Below the pieces are notes generated by a model. It saw only the letters and a program-made list of their open reading frames with translations. It did not search any database and had not been told where the DNA came from. Below, piece by piece: positions 34,546 to 43,208 of a stretch of DNA of 64,000 nt. Positions within the stretch are counted from its first letter, which is position 1. Each line of letters starts with the position of its first letter. This DNA comes from Micromonospora cremea. Lineage in GTDB: Bacteria > Actinomycetota > Actinomycetes > Mycobacteriales > Micromonosporaceae. The stretch spans positions 1,116,001 to 1,180,000 of the forward strand of contig NZ_FSQT01000001.1 in the NCBI RefSeq assembly GCF_900143515.1, read 5' to 3'. The position numbers were made by a program, and so were the translations under genes.

Positions 34546-36348
34546 GTGCCGTCCACCCTGCTCTCCCGCCGCGACCTGGACTTCCTGCTGCACGACTGGC
34601 TGCGAGTGTCCCAGCTGGTCGAGCGTCCCCGCTACGCCGAGCACTCCCGGGAGACCTTCGACGACGCCCTGGACCTCGCCGAGCGGGTGGCGACCGAGCA
34701 GTTCGCACCGCACAACCGGGCCGCCGACCTCGCCGAGCCCACCTTCGACGGACAGCGGGTGCGGCTGATCCCGCAGGTCCGCGCGGCGCTGGAGAGCTTC
34801 GCCGAGACCGGCCTGCTCACCGCTGGGCTGGACGCCTCCATCGGCGGTCTGCAACTGCCGCACGCCGTCGCGGCGGCCTGCTTCACCTGGTTCCAGGCCG
34901 CCAACGTTTCCACCTCGGCGTACCCGTTCCTCACCCTGGGCAACGCCAACCTCCTGCTGGCGCACGGCACCGCGGAGCAGGTCGACACCTACGTGCGGCC
35001 CATGCTGGAGGGTCGCTTCTTCGGCACCATGTGCCTGTCCGAGCCGCACGCCGGCAGCTCGCTGGCCGACATCACCACCCGTGCCGAACCGCAGCCGGAC
35101 GGCACGTACCGGCTCTTCGGCACCAAGATGTGGATCTCCGGTGGGGATCACGAGCTGGCCGAGAACATCGTCCACCTGGTGCTGGCGCGGATCCCCGGCG
35201 GCCCGCCCGGGGTGAAGGGCATCTCGCTGTTCATCGTGCCCAAGGTGCTGGTCGGGCCGGACGGCTCGCTCGGCGATCGCAACGACGTGGTGCTGGTCGG
35301 ACTCAACCACAAGATGGGCTTCCGGGGCACCACCAACACCCTGCTCAGCTTCGGCGACGGCGGGCACACCCCCGCCGGTCGCTCCGGCGCCGTCGGTCAC
35401 CTGGTGGGCCCGCCGCACCAGGGGCTGGCCCAGATGTTCCACATGATGAACGAGGCCCGGATCGGGGTGGGCGCCGGCGCCACCGCGCTCGGCTACACCG
35501 GCTACCTCAAGAGCCTGGCGTACGCCCGCGAGCGGCCGCAGGGCCGGCCGGTCGACGCCAAGGACCCGGGCACGCCGCAGGTGCCGATCATCGACCACCC
35601 CGACGTACGACGGATGCTGCTGGCGCAGAAGAGCTACGTGGAGGGGGCGCTGGCCCTGGTGCTCTACTGCGCGCGGCTGCTCGACGAGGAGAAGACCGCC
35701 CCGGCCGAGGCCGACCGCGAGCGGGCGCACCTGCTGCTGGATGTGCTCACCCCGATCACCAAGAGTTGGCCGTCACAGTGGTGCCTGACTGCCAACGACC
35801 TGGCGATCCAGGTGCTCGGAGGGGCCGGGTACACCCGCGACCACGATGTGGAGCAGCACTACCGGGACAACCGGCTCAACCCGATCCACGAGGGCACCCA
35901 CGGCGTCCAGGCGCTGGACCTGCTGGGGCGCAAGATGACGATGCACAACGGCGTCGGCCTGACCCTGCTGACGTCGACGATCCGCGAGACCGTCGCACGG
36001 GCGGGGCAGGCCGGGGGAGAGGCCGCCGGGCTGGCCGACCGGCTGGCCGGCGCGGTGGAGCGGGTCGTCGCGGTCACCCGCCGGCTCTGGGCCGACGGCG
36101 ATCCGGTGCTCGCGCTGGCCAACGCGAGCGTCTACCTGGAGGCGGTCGGGCACGTCGTGATCGCGTGGATGTGGCTGGAGCAGGTGCTGGCCCTGCCGCC
36201 GGAGGGGTCCGGCGACGCGTTCCACGCCGGCAAGCGGCAGGCCGCGCGTTACTTCTTCAGGGTCGAGCTGCCCCGCACCGGTCCGCAGTTCGACCTGCTG
36301 GACAGCCGGGACCGGACCACGCTGGACATGCGCGCGGACTGGTTCTGA
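34546..36348 (+). CDS. Acyl-CoA dehydrogenase, long form with C-terminal domain
   Basis: A 600-residue FAD-dependent dehydrogenase of the bacterial long acyl-CoA dehydrogenase type. The N-terminal helical part begins with LLSRRDLDFLLHDWL. The middle domain has MCLSEPHAGSSLADITTRAE and KMWISGGDHELAENIVH. The C-terminal dehydrogenase domain has QVLGGAGYTRDHDVEQHYRD and IHEGTHGVQALDLLGRK, with the active-site Glu in HEGT. A further C-terminal domain follows from about residue 470. GTG 34546 is preferred over ATG 34534 because AGGAG sits at 5-nt spacing. Beta-oxidation of long or branched acyl-CoA is likely. No ETF or thiolase gene lies nearby. Confidence 0.92.
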   Translation: MPSTLLSRRDLDFLLHDWLRVSQLVERPRYAEHSRETFDDALDLAERVATEQFAPHNRAADLAEPTFDGQRVRLIPQVRAALESFAETGLLTAGLDASIGGLQLPHAVAAACFTWFQAANVSTSAYPFLTLGNANLLLAHGTAEQVDTYVRPMLEGRFFGTMCLSEPHAGSSLADITTRAEPQPDGTYRLFGTKMWISGGDHELAENIVHLVLARIPGGPPGVKGISLFIVPKVLVGPDGSLGDRNDVVLVGLNHKMGFRGTTNTLLSFGDGGHTPAGRSGAVGHLVGPPHQGLAQMFHMMNEARIGVGAGATALGYTGYLKSLAYARERPQGRPVDAKDPGTPQVPIIDHPDVRRMLLAQKSYVEGALALVLYCARLLDEEKTAPAEADRERAHLLLDVLTPITKSWPSQWCLTANDLAIQVLGGAGYTRDHDVEQHYRDNRLNPIHEGTHGVQALDLLGRKMTMHNGVGLTLLTSTIRETVARAGQAGGEAAGLADRLAGAVERVVAVTRRLWADGDPVLALANASVYLEAVGHVVIAWMWLEQVLALPPEGSGDAFHAGKRQAARYFFRVELPRTGPQFDLLDSRDRTTLDMRADWF

Positions 36349-36361
36349 GCCGCCCCGGCCC

Positions 36362-36538
36362 TCACCGTCGCCTGGTCTGGTGCTGCATGGCCTGCCGGCC
36401 CTTGACCACACCCAGGATGATCACGATCACCAGCGCGATCAGACCGATGATGATCAGCCAGCGGACCGCCTCGAGGATCAGCCCGAGCAGGATCAGCACG
36501 CCGGCGACCACGCCGACAACCCAGAGCAGTGCGCGCAT
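36362..36538 (-). CDS. Small two-helix membrane protein (58 aa)
   Basis: Two hydrophobic segments (LLWVVGVVAGVLILLGLIL and WLIIIGLIALVIVIILGVV) followed by a basic tail (KGRQAMQHQTRRR). ATG 36538 has GGAGG 5 nt upstream; a GTG at 36544 would overlap that site. Similar tiny proteins are widespread in actinobacteria without a known role. The stop lies 13 bp beyond the convergent acyl-CoA dehydrogenase end. Confidence 0.75.
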   Translation of the reverse strand: MRALLWVVGVVAGVLILLGLILEAVRWLIIIGLIALVIVIILGVVKGRQAMQHQTRRR

Positions 36539-36795
36539 GTCCACCTCCGGTGACCGGTCGCGCCGGCGGCGGCGACTTCCGGGTCACCTTCCCGATCCGG
36601 CCGGAACCATGCGCGAGCGTCGCGACGGGCGGCGGGAGAGGTGGCAACCCGGCCCCGCCGTGAGCCCACCGCACGGCTACATCCGCTCGGCGCGTGATCG
36701 ACCCGAGATCGCCGACATCGGGCTGTCACCGACGACGGGATACCGCAATATCACCGACACCGTGTCGATCAAGCGACCGTGCGGTCCGGGTCGGC

Positions 36796-37515
36796 TCAGC
36801 CCGCAGTGCGGGCAACGTAGACGGTGTTCGCGGACTGGCCGCCGGTCAGCGGGTTGGCGAACGGCACGACGTGCGCCCGCGCGGTCGCGAACACCTCGCT
36901 GAGCGCGGCCGTGAACTCGGCGTCCGGCGGGTCGTCCGACCAGAGCGCGAAGATTCCCTCCGGACGCAGCAGGGCGGCCAGACGCCTCAGCCCGGCCGGT
37001 GCGTAGAAGGCGGCGTGGCTGGGATGCAGGACGTTGCGCGGAGAATGGTCGACGTCGAGCAGCACGGCGTCGAACCGTCGCCCCGGCGCCTCGGCGTCGA
37101 ACCCGGTGTCGCCGGCCACCGCGGCGAAGAAGTCGGCCTGCACGAACCGGGTCCGCGGATCCTCGGCGAGCCCCGCCGCGAACGGCAGCAGCCCCTGCCG
37201 GTGCCAGTCGATCACGTCCTCGATCGCCTCCACCACCAGCAGCGACCGCACCCGCGGGTCGTCCAGCGCGGCGCAGGCTGTGTAGCCCAGCCCGAGGCCG
37301 CCAACCACCACGTCGAGCGTGTCACCGGCCAGCTCGGCCAGGCCCAGCCGGGCCAGCTCGATCTCCGCGACCGGGAAGAGGCTGGACATCAGGAACTCGT
37401 CGTCGAGCTTGACCTCGTACACCTCGACCTGGAGCGCCGGGTCGCGACGCCGGCGCAGGCTGATCGCGCCGATCGGGGTTTCCCGCCAGGCCAGCTCCTC
37501 GAAACGCGTGCCCAC
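36796..37515 (-). CDS. Spermidine-synthase-like SAM-fold protein
   Basis: A 239-residue Rossmann-fold protein related to polyamine aminopropyltransferases: ALQVEVYEVKLDDEFLMSS, the nucleotide-binding strand VVVGGLGLGYTACAAL, VVEAIEDVIDWHRQGLLP, DAVLLDVDHSPRNVLHP and LLRPEGIFALWSDDPPD. The catalytic GGGDGG motif is replaced by GGLGLG, so true spermidine synthase activity is doubtful. GTG 37515 has GAGAGG upstream. It is divergent from the broken eccB, with no polyamine genes nearby. Confidence 0.8.
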   Translation of the reverse strand: MGTRFEELAWRETPIGAISLRRRRDPALQVEVYEVKLDDEFLMSSLFPVAEIELARLGLAELAGDTLDVVVGGLGLGYTACAALDDPRVRSLLVVEAIEDVIDWHRQGLLPFAAGLAEDPRTRFVQADFFAAVAGDTGFDAEAPGRRFDAVLLDVDHSPRNVLHPSHAAFYAPAGLRRLAALLRPEGIFALWSDDPPDAEFTAALSEVFATARAHVVPFANPLTGGQSANTVYVARTAG

Positions 37516-37644
37516 GGGTGCCCTCTCGCCGCCGGATTCGTCCCCGGATGGTACCGGCCCGACCGGCGTCGGCCACGCAGGGTCCACGGGACATCGACGC
37601 AGCGCATATCCTGTGCCCCGGCCGATCCAGCGGGAAGGGACCTC

Positions 37645-38960
37645 ACGCCGTCGCGGCAGGACCAGCTGCACTCCTACCAGTTCAGCGTCCAGCGGGCGGT
37701 CGCCGCACTGGTGATGCGCGAGACCGATCCGGCCCAGTCGCCGTTCCGGCGGCTGGCCGGCGCCGCCCTGGCCAGCGTCCTGGTCGCGGCGATCGGGCTG
37801 GGCGGCTCGGCGCTCTACGGCCTGTTCGCCGGCGGCGGCAGCGGCTGGCGCGAGCCGGGTGCGGTGATCGTCGAGAAGGAGTCCGGTGCCCGGTTCGTCT
37901 ACCGCGAGCAGAAGCTGCACCCGGTGCTCAACCACGCGTCGGCGCTGCTGATCGTCGACGCGGACCGCTCGAAGACCGTGCGCTGCCCGCACCGGGCCGG
38001 TTGGCCACGGCGGCGTGGACGGTCTGCTCGACGATCCCGCCCGGCGCGGGCGGCGAGCTGCCCCGCTCCGCCCTGCTGATCGGCGCCGAGCCCGGCAGCG
38101 GCCGGCCACTCGGTGACGAGGCCCTGCTGGTGCGCCACCCGGACGGTGGGCTGCACCTGGTCTGGCACCAGCGGCGCTACCTGATCCGCGACCCCAGCCG
38201 GGTGCTGGCGGCGCTGGCCACCACCCGGGCCCGGGCGGTGCCGGTGGCTCCCGCCCTGCTCAACTCGCTGCCCGCCGGCGCCGATCTGGCCCCGCTCGCC
38301 CTGCCCGACCTGGGCCGCCGCGCCTCCGGGGTGCCGGGCGCCACGATCGGCCAGGTGTACCTGGTGCGCAACTCCGGTGGCGGACGGCAGTACGCGGTGG
38401 CGCTCGACGCCGGGCTGGCCGGGATCACCGAGTTGCAGGCCGGGCTGCTGCTGGCCCGCACCGGGCAGGGCGAGCCGGAGCCGATGACGTTGGGCCGGTT
38501 GGCCGCGCTGCCCACGGCGTCCGACCTCGCCCCGAACGGTCCGACCGCCCCGCCGCCGGCCCCGCCCCGGCTCGCGGCCGGCGGCGACGGGGCGCTCTGC
38601 ACCCGGGTCGGCGACGACGGCGGGGCCGGGGAGGTGCGGTGGGGCGTACCGCTGCCGGACCTGGCGGCCGTGCCGCGGACCGCGCCGGTCGGCGGCGCCG
38701 TGCTGGCCGACCACGTGGTGGTGGAACCGGGCCGCGGCGCGGTGGTCGAGGCCGCGGCGGCGCCCGGCGCGTCCGGGGGCGCGGTCTCCGTGGTCACCGA
38801 CCTGGGCCGGCGGTACGTGCTGGCCGACCGGGACGTGCTCGCGATGCTCGGCTATCGCAACGTGCGCCCCCTGCGGTTGCCGGCGGGCCTGGTCAGCCTG
38901 GTGCCGGCCGGCGCGACCCTGGACCCGGCCGCCGCGCGGGCCGTCGCCGCCCCCGCCTGA
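37645..38960 (+). pseudogene. eccB: Type VII secretion protein EccB, broken (no start codon, out-of-frame deletion)
   Basis: The first 115 residues match EccB: PSRQDQLHSYQFSVQRAVAAL, a transmembrane segment AGAALASVLVAAIGLGGSALYGL and VYREQKLHPVLNHASALLIV. A good ribosome-binding site (GGAAGGGA, 37633-37640) is placed for codon 37645, which is ACG rather than ATG/GTG. At 37979-37985 similarity jumps from SKTVR in this frame to ALPAPGRLATAAWTVCS in the next frame. The segment between (about 20 residues, the VPRGxPLGIPGAP region) is missing and the frame is lost. The remainder to 38960 is normal EccB (SALLIGAEPG, YVLADRDVLAMLGY, LVPAGATLDPAAARA). No other ESX genes are present. Confidence 0.82.
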
Positions 38961-38993
38961 CGGCCGGCGGACACGCGGGTGCCGAGTCGGGTG

Positions 38994-39599
38994 TCAGGCG
39001 GCCGGGCGGCGCAGGATGGTGACCGCGAAGGGCGCATCATCGCGCCACGGGCGCAGGTCCCAGGTGGCGAAACGGTGCTCCAGGCGCAGCCCGGCGGCGA
39101 CCACGTCGGCGTCGAACGCGGTCAGCGCGTAACCGCGATCGGTGCCGAAGCCGACCGCCAGCACGCCGTCCGGGCGCAGATGCCCGGCGAGCCGGCGCAG
39201 CACCTCCGGCTCGGTGCCGGCGGCGACGAAGGCGAGCACATTGCCGGCCAGCACCGCGGCGTCGAACGGCTCGGCCTCACCGAGCGCCGGCAGGTCCAGC
39301 TCGGCCAGGTCGGCGACCAGCCAGTGCGGGCCCGGGTAATCGGTGCCGGCGGCGGCCACCAGCGTGGGGTCGGCGTCCACCCCCACCACGGTGTGCCCGC
39401 GGTCGGCCAGCGCCGCACCCACCCGACCGGTGCCGCTGCCCGCGTCGAGGATCCGGGAGCCGGGCGGGACCAGGGCGTCCACCAGCCGGGCCTCGCCGGC
39501 CAGGTCCGCTCCCTCGGCCGCGAGCTTCCGGAACCGGTCGATGTACCACTGCGAGTGCTCGGGTCCGGTGTCGGTCGCCCAGCGGGTCGGGTTGGCCAT
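38994..39599 (-). CDS. Class I SAM-dependent methyltransferase
   Basis: A 201-residue Rossmann methyltransferase: motif I ILDAGSGTGRVGAALADRG, motif II VVGVDADPTLVAAA, motif post-II WLVADLAELDLP and FDAAVLAGNVLAFV. It is a small-molecule-type methyltransferase with unknown acceptor. ATG 39599 lies 6 nt after a TACGGT -10 element on the minus strand (leaderless). Confidence 0.9.
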   Translation of the reverse strand: MANPTRWATDTGPEHSQWYIDRFRKLAAEGADLAGEARLVDALVPPGSRILDAGSGTGRVGAALADRGHTVVGVDADPTLVAAAGTDYPGPHWLVADLAELDLPALGEAEPFDAAVLAGNVLAFVAAGTEPEVLRRLAGHLRPDGVLAVGFGTDRGYALTAFDADVVAAGLRLEHRFATWDLRPWRDDAPFAVTILRRPAA

Positions 39600-39879
39600 G
39601 TCGCCACCGTAACCGTGTCCGGCAGCGCCGCGACGCCCAACCCAGCCCCCGCCCCCGCCGCCGCCCCGCCCCCGCCCCGCCCCCGCGCCGGCCCCGCGCC
39701 GGTCCCGCGCCGCCGCCCCCGCGCCGGCCACCAGCGGCCGCCCCGCGCGCCGGCCACCCGCGTCGATCTAGGGCATATCGTCGTCCGTAGAGATCAACGA
39801 GCGCTGATATGCCCTAGATCGGCGGGGTGGGGGGCGCGGGGGCGGGGACGGAGGGTGGGGGCGTGCCGGGCGCGGGGGG
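39600..39879. repeat. 280-bp gap: CCCCG-rich low-complexity tract plus 58-bp palindromic element
   Basis: Positions 39640-39745 are a low-complexity run of CCCCGCCCC/GCCGG units. Positions 39764-39821 hold a striking inverted repeat: CGATCTAGGGCATATC pairs perfectly with GATATGCCCTAGATCG, with a 26-nt centre that has its own TCGT/ACGA pairing. The element is unusually AT-rich for the window. It may terminate the minus-strand ABC operon ending at 39880, or be a dispersed palindromic repeat. Confidence 0.7.
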
Positions 39880-40746
39880 TCAGCCCTTTTCGGCGCCGCT
39901 GGTCAGGCCCTCGGTGAGTAGGCGCTCGCTGGCGAAGAAGAGGATCACGATGGGCAGGGTGAGGACGACCGACCCGGCCATCAGCACCGTCTTGGGTACC
40001 TCGACCCCGTCGGCGAGCAGGGACAGGCCGAGCGACACCGTCCACCGGTCGGGCTTGTCGACCAGGAACAGCAGCGCAAAGAGGAACTCGTTCCAGGCGA
40101 TCATGAAGTCGTAGAGCGCGACCGCCATGATCGACGGCATGGCCAGGGGCAGGCTGACCCGGCGGATGATCCCGAGCCGACCGGCACCGTCGATCGCGGC
40201 GGACTCCTCCAGACTGACGGGGATGGTCTCGAAGTAGTTCTTCAGCATGTAGACCGAGACCGGCAGCGTCTGCGAGATGTAGACGAGGACCAGGCCGAAC
40301 AGTGAGCCGCGCAGCCCGGCCCGGGTGAAGACCACGAACAGTGGGATCGCGATGACGATCGACGGGAACAGGTAGACCGCCAGGAACAGGAAGTCGACCT
40401 GCCGCCGGCCGAAGAACCGCAGCCGGGCGACCGCGTACGCCCCGGGGATCGCCACCACCAGGGTGAGCAGGGTCGCCGCGACCGCGACCAGGCCGCTGTT
40501 GCGGATGAACGTGAGGAACCCCTGGCCGCCGTCGTCGGCGGCCTTGAGCACCTCGGCGTACGTGGCGACGGTCAGCTCGCCGAAGCCGACCACCAGTGAG
40601 CCGGGGTCGAGCAGCAGCCGCTCGATGGGGCGCACCGACAGCATCAGCATGTAGTAGAAGGGAAAGACGGTGACCACCAGGAACGCGGCGATCACCAGGC
40701 GGCGCAGCCAGCGCAGGCTCACCGTCTCGACGGCGTCCCGGTCCAT
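39880..40746 (-). CDS. Carbohydrate ABC transporter permease (MalG type)
   Basis: A 288-residue inner-membrane permease with six transmembrane segments and the EAA loop (LEESAAIDGAGRLGIIRRVSLPLAMPS). It starts with an ATG overlapping the stop of the MalF-type gene by one base (TGATG). Last gene of the operon binding protein - MalF - MalG. No ATPase gene accompanies it, as is usual for actinobacterial sugar importers that share one MsiK-like ATPase. Confidence 0.94.
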   Translation of the reverse strand: MDRDAVETVSLRWLRRLVIAAFLVVTVFPFYYMLMLSVRPIERLLLDPGSLVVGFGELTVATYAEVLKAADDGGQGFLTFIRNSGLVAVAATLLTLVVAIPGAYAVARLRFFGRRQVDFLFLAVYLFPSIVIAIPLFVVFTRAGLRGSLFGLVLVYISQTLPVSVYMLKNYFETIPVSLEESAAIDGAGRLGIIRRVSLPLAMPSIMAVALYDFMIAWNEFLFALLFLVDKPDRWTVSLGLSLLADGVEVPKTVLMAGSVVLTLPIVILFFASERLLTEGLTSGAEKG

Positions 40747-41702
40747 CAGCCGACCCTCCGTCCGAAGAAGCGCAGGTAGATCAGCACGAACACGATCAGC
40801 ACCACGGCCAGCACGACCGCCTGCGCGGCGGCGGCGCCGATGTCGGTCCGCGCGGTGAGGAACTCGTACACCCGCACGCTGACCACCTCGGTGCCGGCCG
40901 CCCCGCCGGTGAGCAGGTAGACGTCGTCGAACTTGTTGAACGTCATGATGAACCGCAGCACGCCCAGCAGCGCGATCACCGGCAGCAGCTGCGGCAGCAG
41001 GATGTGCCGGAACCGTTGGGTGGGGGTGGCGCCGTCGACCCGGGCGGCCTCCTCCAGCTCGCCGGGTACCGCTTGGAGCCGGGCCAGCAGGAACAGGAAC
41101 GCGAACGGGAAGTACCGCCACGCCTCGAACACGATCACCGTGGCCAGCGCGGTCGACTCCTGGGACAGGAACGGCACCGGGGCGTCCCAGCCGAGCAGCC
41201 GCCGGCCCCAGTCGTTGACGATGCCGAGCTGCGGGTCGAGCATCACCTGCCAGACGAAGGTCACCGCGACCACCGGCGCCACGTACGGCAGCAGCATGGA
41301 CGCCCGGACCAGGGTGCGACCGCGGAAGGGCCGGCGGACCACCAGGGCGGCGACCAGGCCCAGCAGGATCGACCCGACGGTGCCGCCGAGGCTGTAGACC
41401 AGCGTGGTCCACAGGGTGCTGGCGAAGCCGGGGGTGTGCAGGACCCGGTCGATGTTGTCCATGGTGAACTCGCCGAACAGCCCGGTCCTGCGCAGCGTGG
41501 CGAGCCGGACCCGCTGGAAGGCGAGCACCACGGTCCAGATGATCGGGATGCCGATGACCGCGATGGTGACGAGCAGGGTGGGTGCGACCAGCGCGAGGCC
41601 GGCTCGGGACTCGCGGCGGCGCAGGGTCAGGGGCCGGCGGCGCGCCGGCGCCGGCCGTTCCCGGGTGGGGGAGCGGCCCGGTCCGGGCGCGGTGGTGGTC
41701 AA
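40746..41702 (-). CDS. Carbohydrate ABC transporter permease (MalF type)
   Basis: A 318-residue permease: an N-terminal basic cytoplasmic extension (about 40 residues), TM1 ALVAPTLLVTIAVIGIPII, five further segments and the EAA loop (ELEEAARVDGATPTQRFRHILLPQLLP). TTG 41702 overlaps the TGA of the binding-protein gene (TTGA), a clear coupling signal. It forms the heterodimeric channel with the MalG-type partner. Confidence 0.92.
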   Translation of the reverse strand: MTTTAPGPGRSPTRERPAPARRRPLTLRRRESRAGLALVAPTLLVTIAVIGIPIIWTVVLAFQRVRLATLRRTGLFGEFTMDNIDRVLHTPGFASTLWTTLVYSLGGTVGSILLGLVAALVVRRPFRGRTLVRASMLLPYVAPVVAVTFVWQVMLDPQLGIVNDWGRRLLGWDAPVPFLSQESTALATVIVFEAWRYFPFAFLFLLARLQAVPGELEEAARVDGATPTQRFRHILLPQLLPVIALLGVLRFIMTFNKFDDVYLLTGGAAGTEVVSVRVYEFLTARTDIGAAAAQAVVLAVVLIVFVLIYLRFFGRRVG

Positions 41703-43093
41703 TTGACGCCCGCCTTGATGGCCTCGACGTCCTTCTTGGCTCGCGCGGCGGTGGCCGCGGCGTCGGACTTGCCGGCGATGAGGTCGCTCATCGCCTTGGG
41801 CACCGGCAGCTCGCCGAGCATCGCGCCGACCAGCTTGCCCTGCCCCTGGCTGAGCCCCCAGCGTTGGAAGGTGTCCGGGCTGCGGCGCAGCGTGGCCAGC
41901 ACCTCGTCGCCGTACACGTCTGCGAGGGGCTTCTTGGCGTCGACGCCGGCCTGGCTGGTGTTCCAGGCGGTGAGGTACGCCTCGGGCTCGGCCGGGGTGC
42001 CCTTGCGCACCGGGAAGCGGCCCTCGGGCGACATGCCGAACCAGCGCGGGTAGCCGTCGCCGAGCATGTACTCCACGAAGGACTTCGCCGAGCTGGTCGC
42101 GGCGCCGTCGAGCACCGCCCACGAGCTGATCTCGCCGTACTGGGCCGGTTCGGCGCCGTTCGGGCCCTTGATCGCGGTGACGAACCCGCTGTTCTTCGCC
42201 AGGAACGTCGGGTCGGCCTGGCACTGCGGGCAGGTCGGCTTGGCGTCGTTGCGCAGCCCGGCCAGCTCGTCGAGGATGAACGGCGACCAGACCACCATGG
42301 CCGCCTTCCCGGCGAAGTAGGTGGCCCGGGTGGTGTCGACGTCCTGCGCGCCCTTGACGGAGCTGTTCCGGATCAGGTCGCCGTAGAAGCGGAAGGCCTC
42401 GACGCACTGCGGCGAGTCCAGGGTGACCTTGCCGGCGTCGTCGGTGAGCTGGCAGCCGTTGGCCAGCGCCAGGTGCTCGAAGGTCTGCTGGGTGAACACG
42501 TCGCTGGGGGACGTCGCCGCGGTGATCCCGGCGACGCCGCCGGTGTTCAGCCTCGTCGCGGCCGCGGTGATCCGCTCGTACGTGTCGGGGGCGGGCAGGC
42601 CGGCGGCGTCGAAGAGGTCCTTTCGGTAGACGAGCAGCTGCCCCCAGCCGTCGCTGGGCACGGAGAGCTGCTTGCCGTCGTCGGAGGTGAGTTCCAGCGC
42701 GCGGGGGGAGAAGGTCTGCTTGCCGAGCGTGTCGACGATCTCGGTGTTGGCCGAGGCGTGCAGCAGCTCGTTGCCGGCGAGGGTGCGGATGCCGGCCAGG
42801 GAGACCGAGCCGACCACGTCGGGCAGGTCGCCGGCGGCGGCGTTGGCGGCGATCAGGGACGGGAACTGGTCCTCGTTGACGGTGACCAGCTCGACCTGGA
42901 TCCCGCTCTTCGCGGTGAAGTCGGCGATGATCGCCTTGGTGGCGGTGACCCGATCGGCCACGTCCTCCAGGCTCCACACGGTTATCTTCTTGCTGTCGCT
43001 TTCTGGCTTATCGTCCCCGCAGGCCAGCAGGGTGGACCCGGCCAGTGCCATGATCAGGGTGGTCGCGAGGATCCGCATCGGAGGTGCTGACAT
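41699..43093 (-). CDS. Sugar ABC transporter substrate-binding lipoprotein
   Basis: A 464-residue family 1 extracellular binding protein. The signal sequence ends in a lipobox (STLLAC, Cys at about 25), anchoring it to the outer face of the membrane. Typical segments follow: ITVWSLEDVADRVTATKAIIADF, DLPDVVGSVS, VPSDGWGQLLVYRKDLFDAAGLP and YFAGKAAMVVWSPF. ATG 43093 has GAGAGGAG at good spacing; a start at 43120 is less likely. It heads the importer operon, divergent from the catabolic genes. The sugar is unknown; the linked GH63-like enzyme suggests an oligosaccharide. Confidence 0.93.
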   Translation of the reverse strand: MSAPPMRILATTLIMALAGSTLLACGDDKPESDSKKITVWSLEDVADRVTATKAIIADFTAKSGIQVELVTVNEDQFPSLIAANAAAGDLPDVVGSVSLAGIRTLAGNELLHASANTEIVDTLGKQTFSPRALELTSDDGKQLSVPSDGWGQLLVYRKDLFDAAGLPAPDTYERITAAATRLNTGGVAGITAATSPSDVFTQQTFEHLALANGCQLTDDAGKVTLDSPQCVEAFRFYGDLIRNSSVKGAQDVDTTRATYFAGKAAMVVWSPFILDELAGLRNDAKPTCPQCQADPTFLAKNSGFVTAIKGPNGAEPAQYGEISSWAVLDGAATSSAKSFVEYMLGDGYPRWFGMSPEGRFPVRKGTPAEPEAYLTAWNTSQAGVDAKKPLADVYGDEVLATLRRSPDTFQRWGLSQGQGKLVGAMLGELPVPKAMSDLIAGKSDAAATAARAKKDVEAIKAGVN

Positions 43094-43139
43094 CGGTGGC
43101 ACTCCTCTCGAAGGGTACATGACGGATTCAACGCGCTCG

Positions 43140-43180
43140 ATTGATCAATGACAAGACATATAGCGATTTTTTGCTATCCT
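43140..43180 (+). promoter_or_regulatory. Operator/promoter region of the divergent sugar locus
   Basis: ATTGATCAAT (43140-43149) is a 10-bp perfect palindrome. ATAGC (43160-43164) and GCTAT (43173-43177) form a second inverted pair around GATTTTTT. TATCCT (43175-43180) is a good -10 for the rightward genes. The 115-bp intergenic stretch is the AT-richest part of this locus and probably binds a sugar-responsive repressor not encoded here. Confidence 0.5.
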
Positions 43181-43208
43181 GGAGCCCAGTGCTACCGGGA
43201 TGTGACTC

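Noticed and set aside
39640..39745. CCCCG low-complexity tract as an origin or attachment site
   Set aside because: No DnaA boxes, tRNA gene or integrase nearby; simple GC-rich low complexity.
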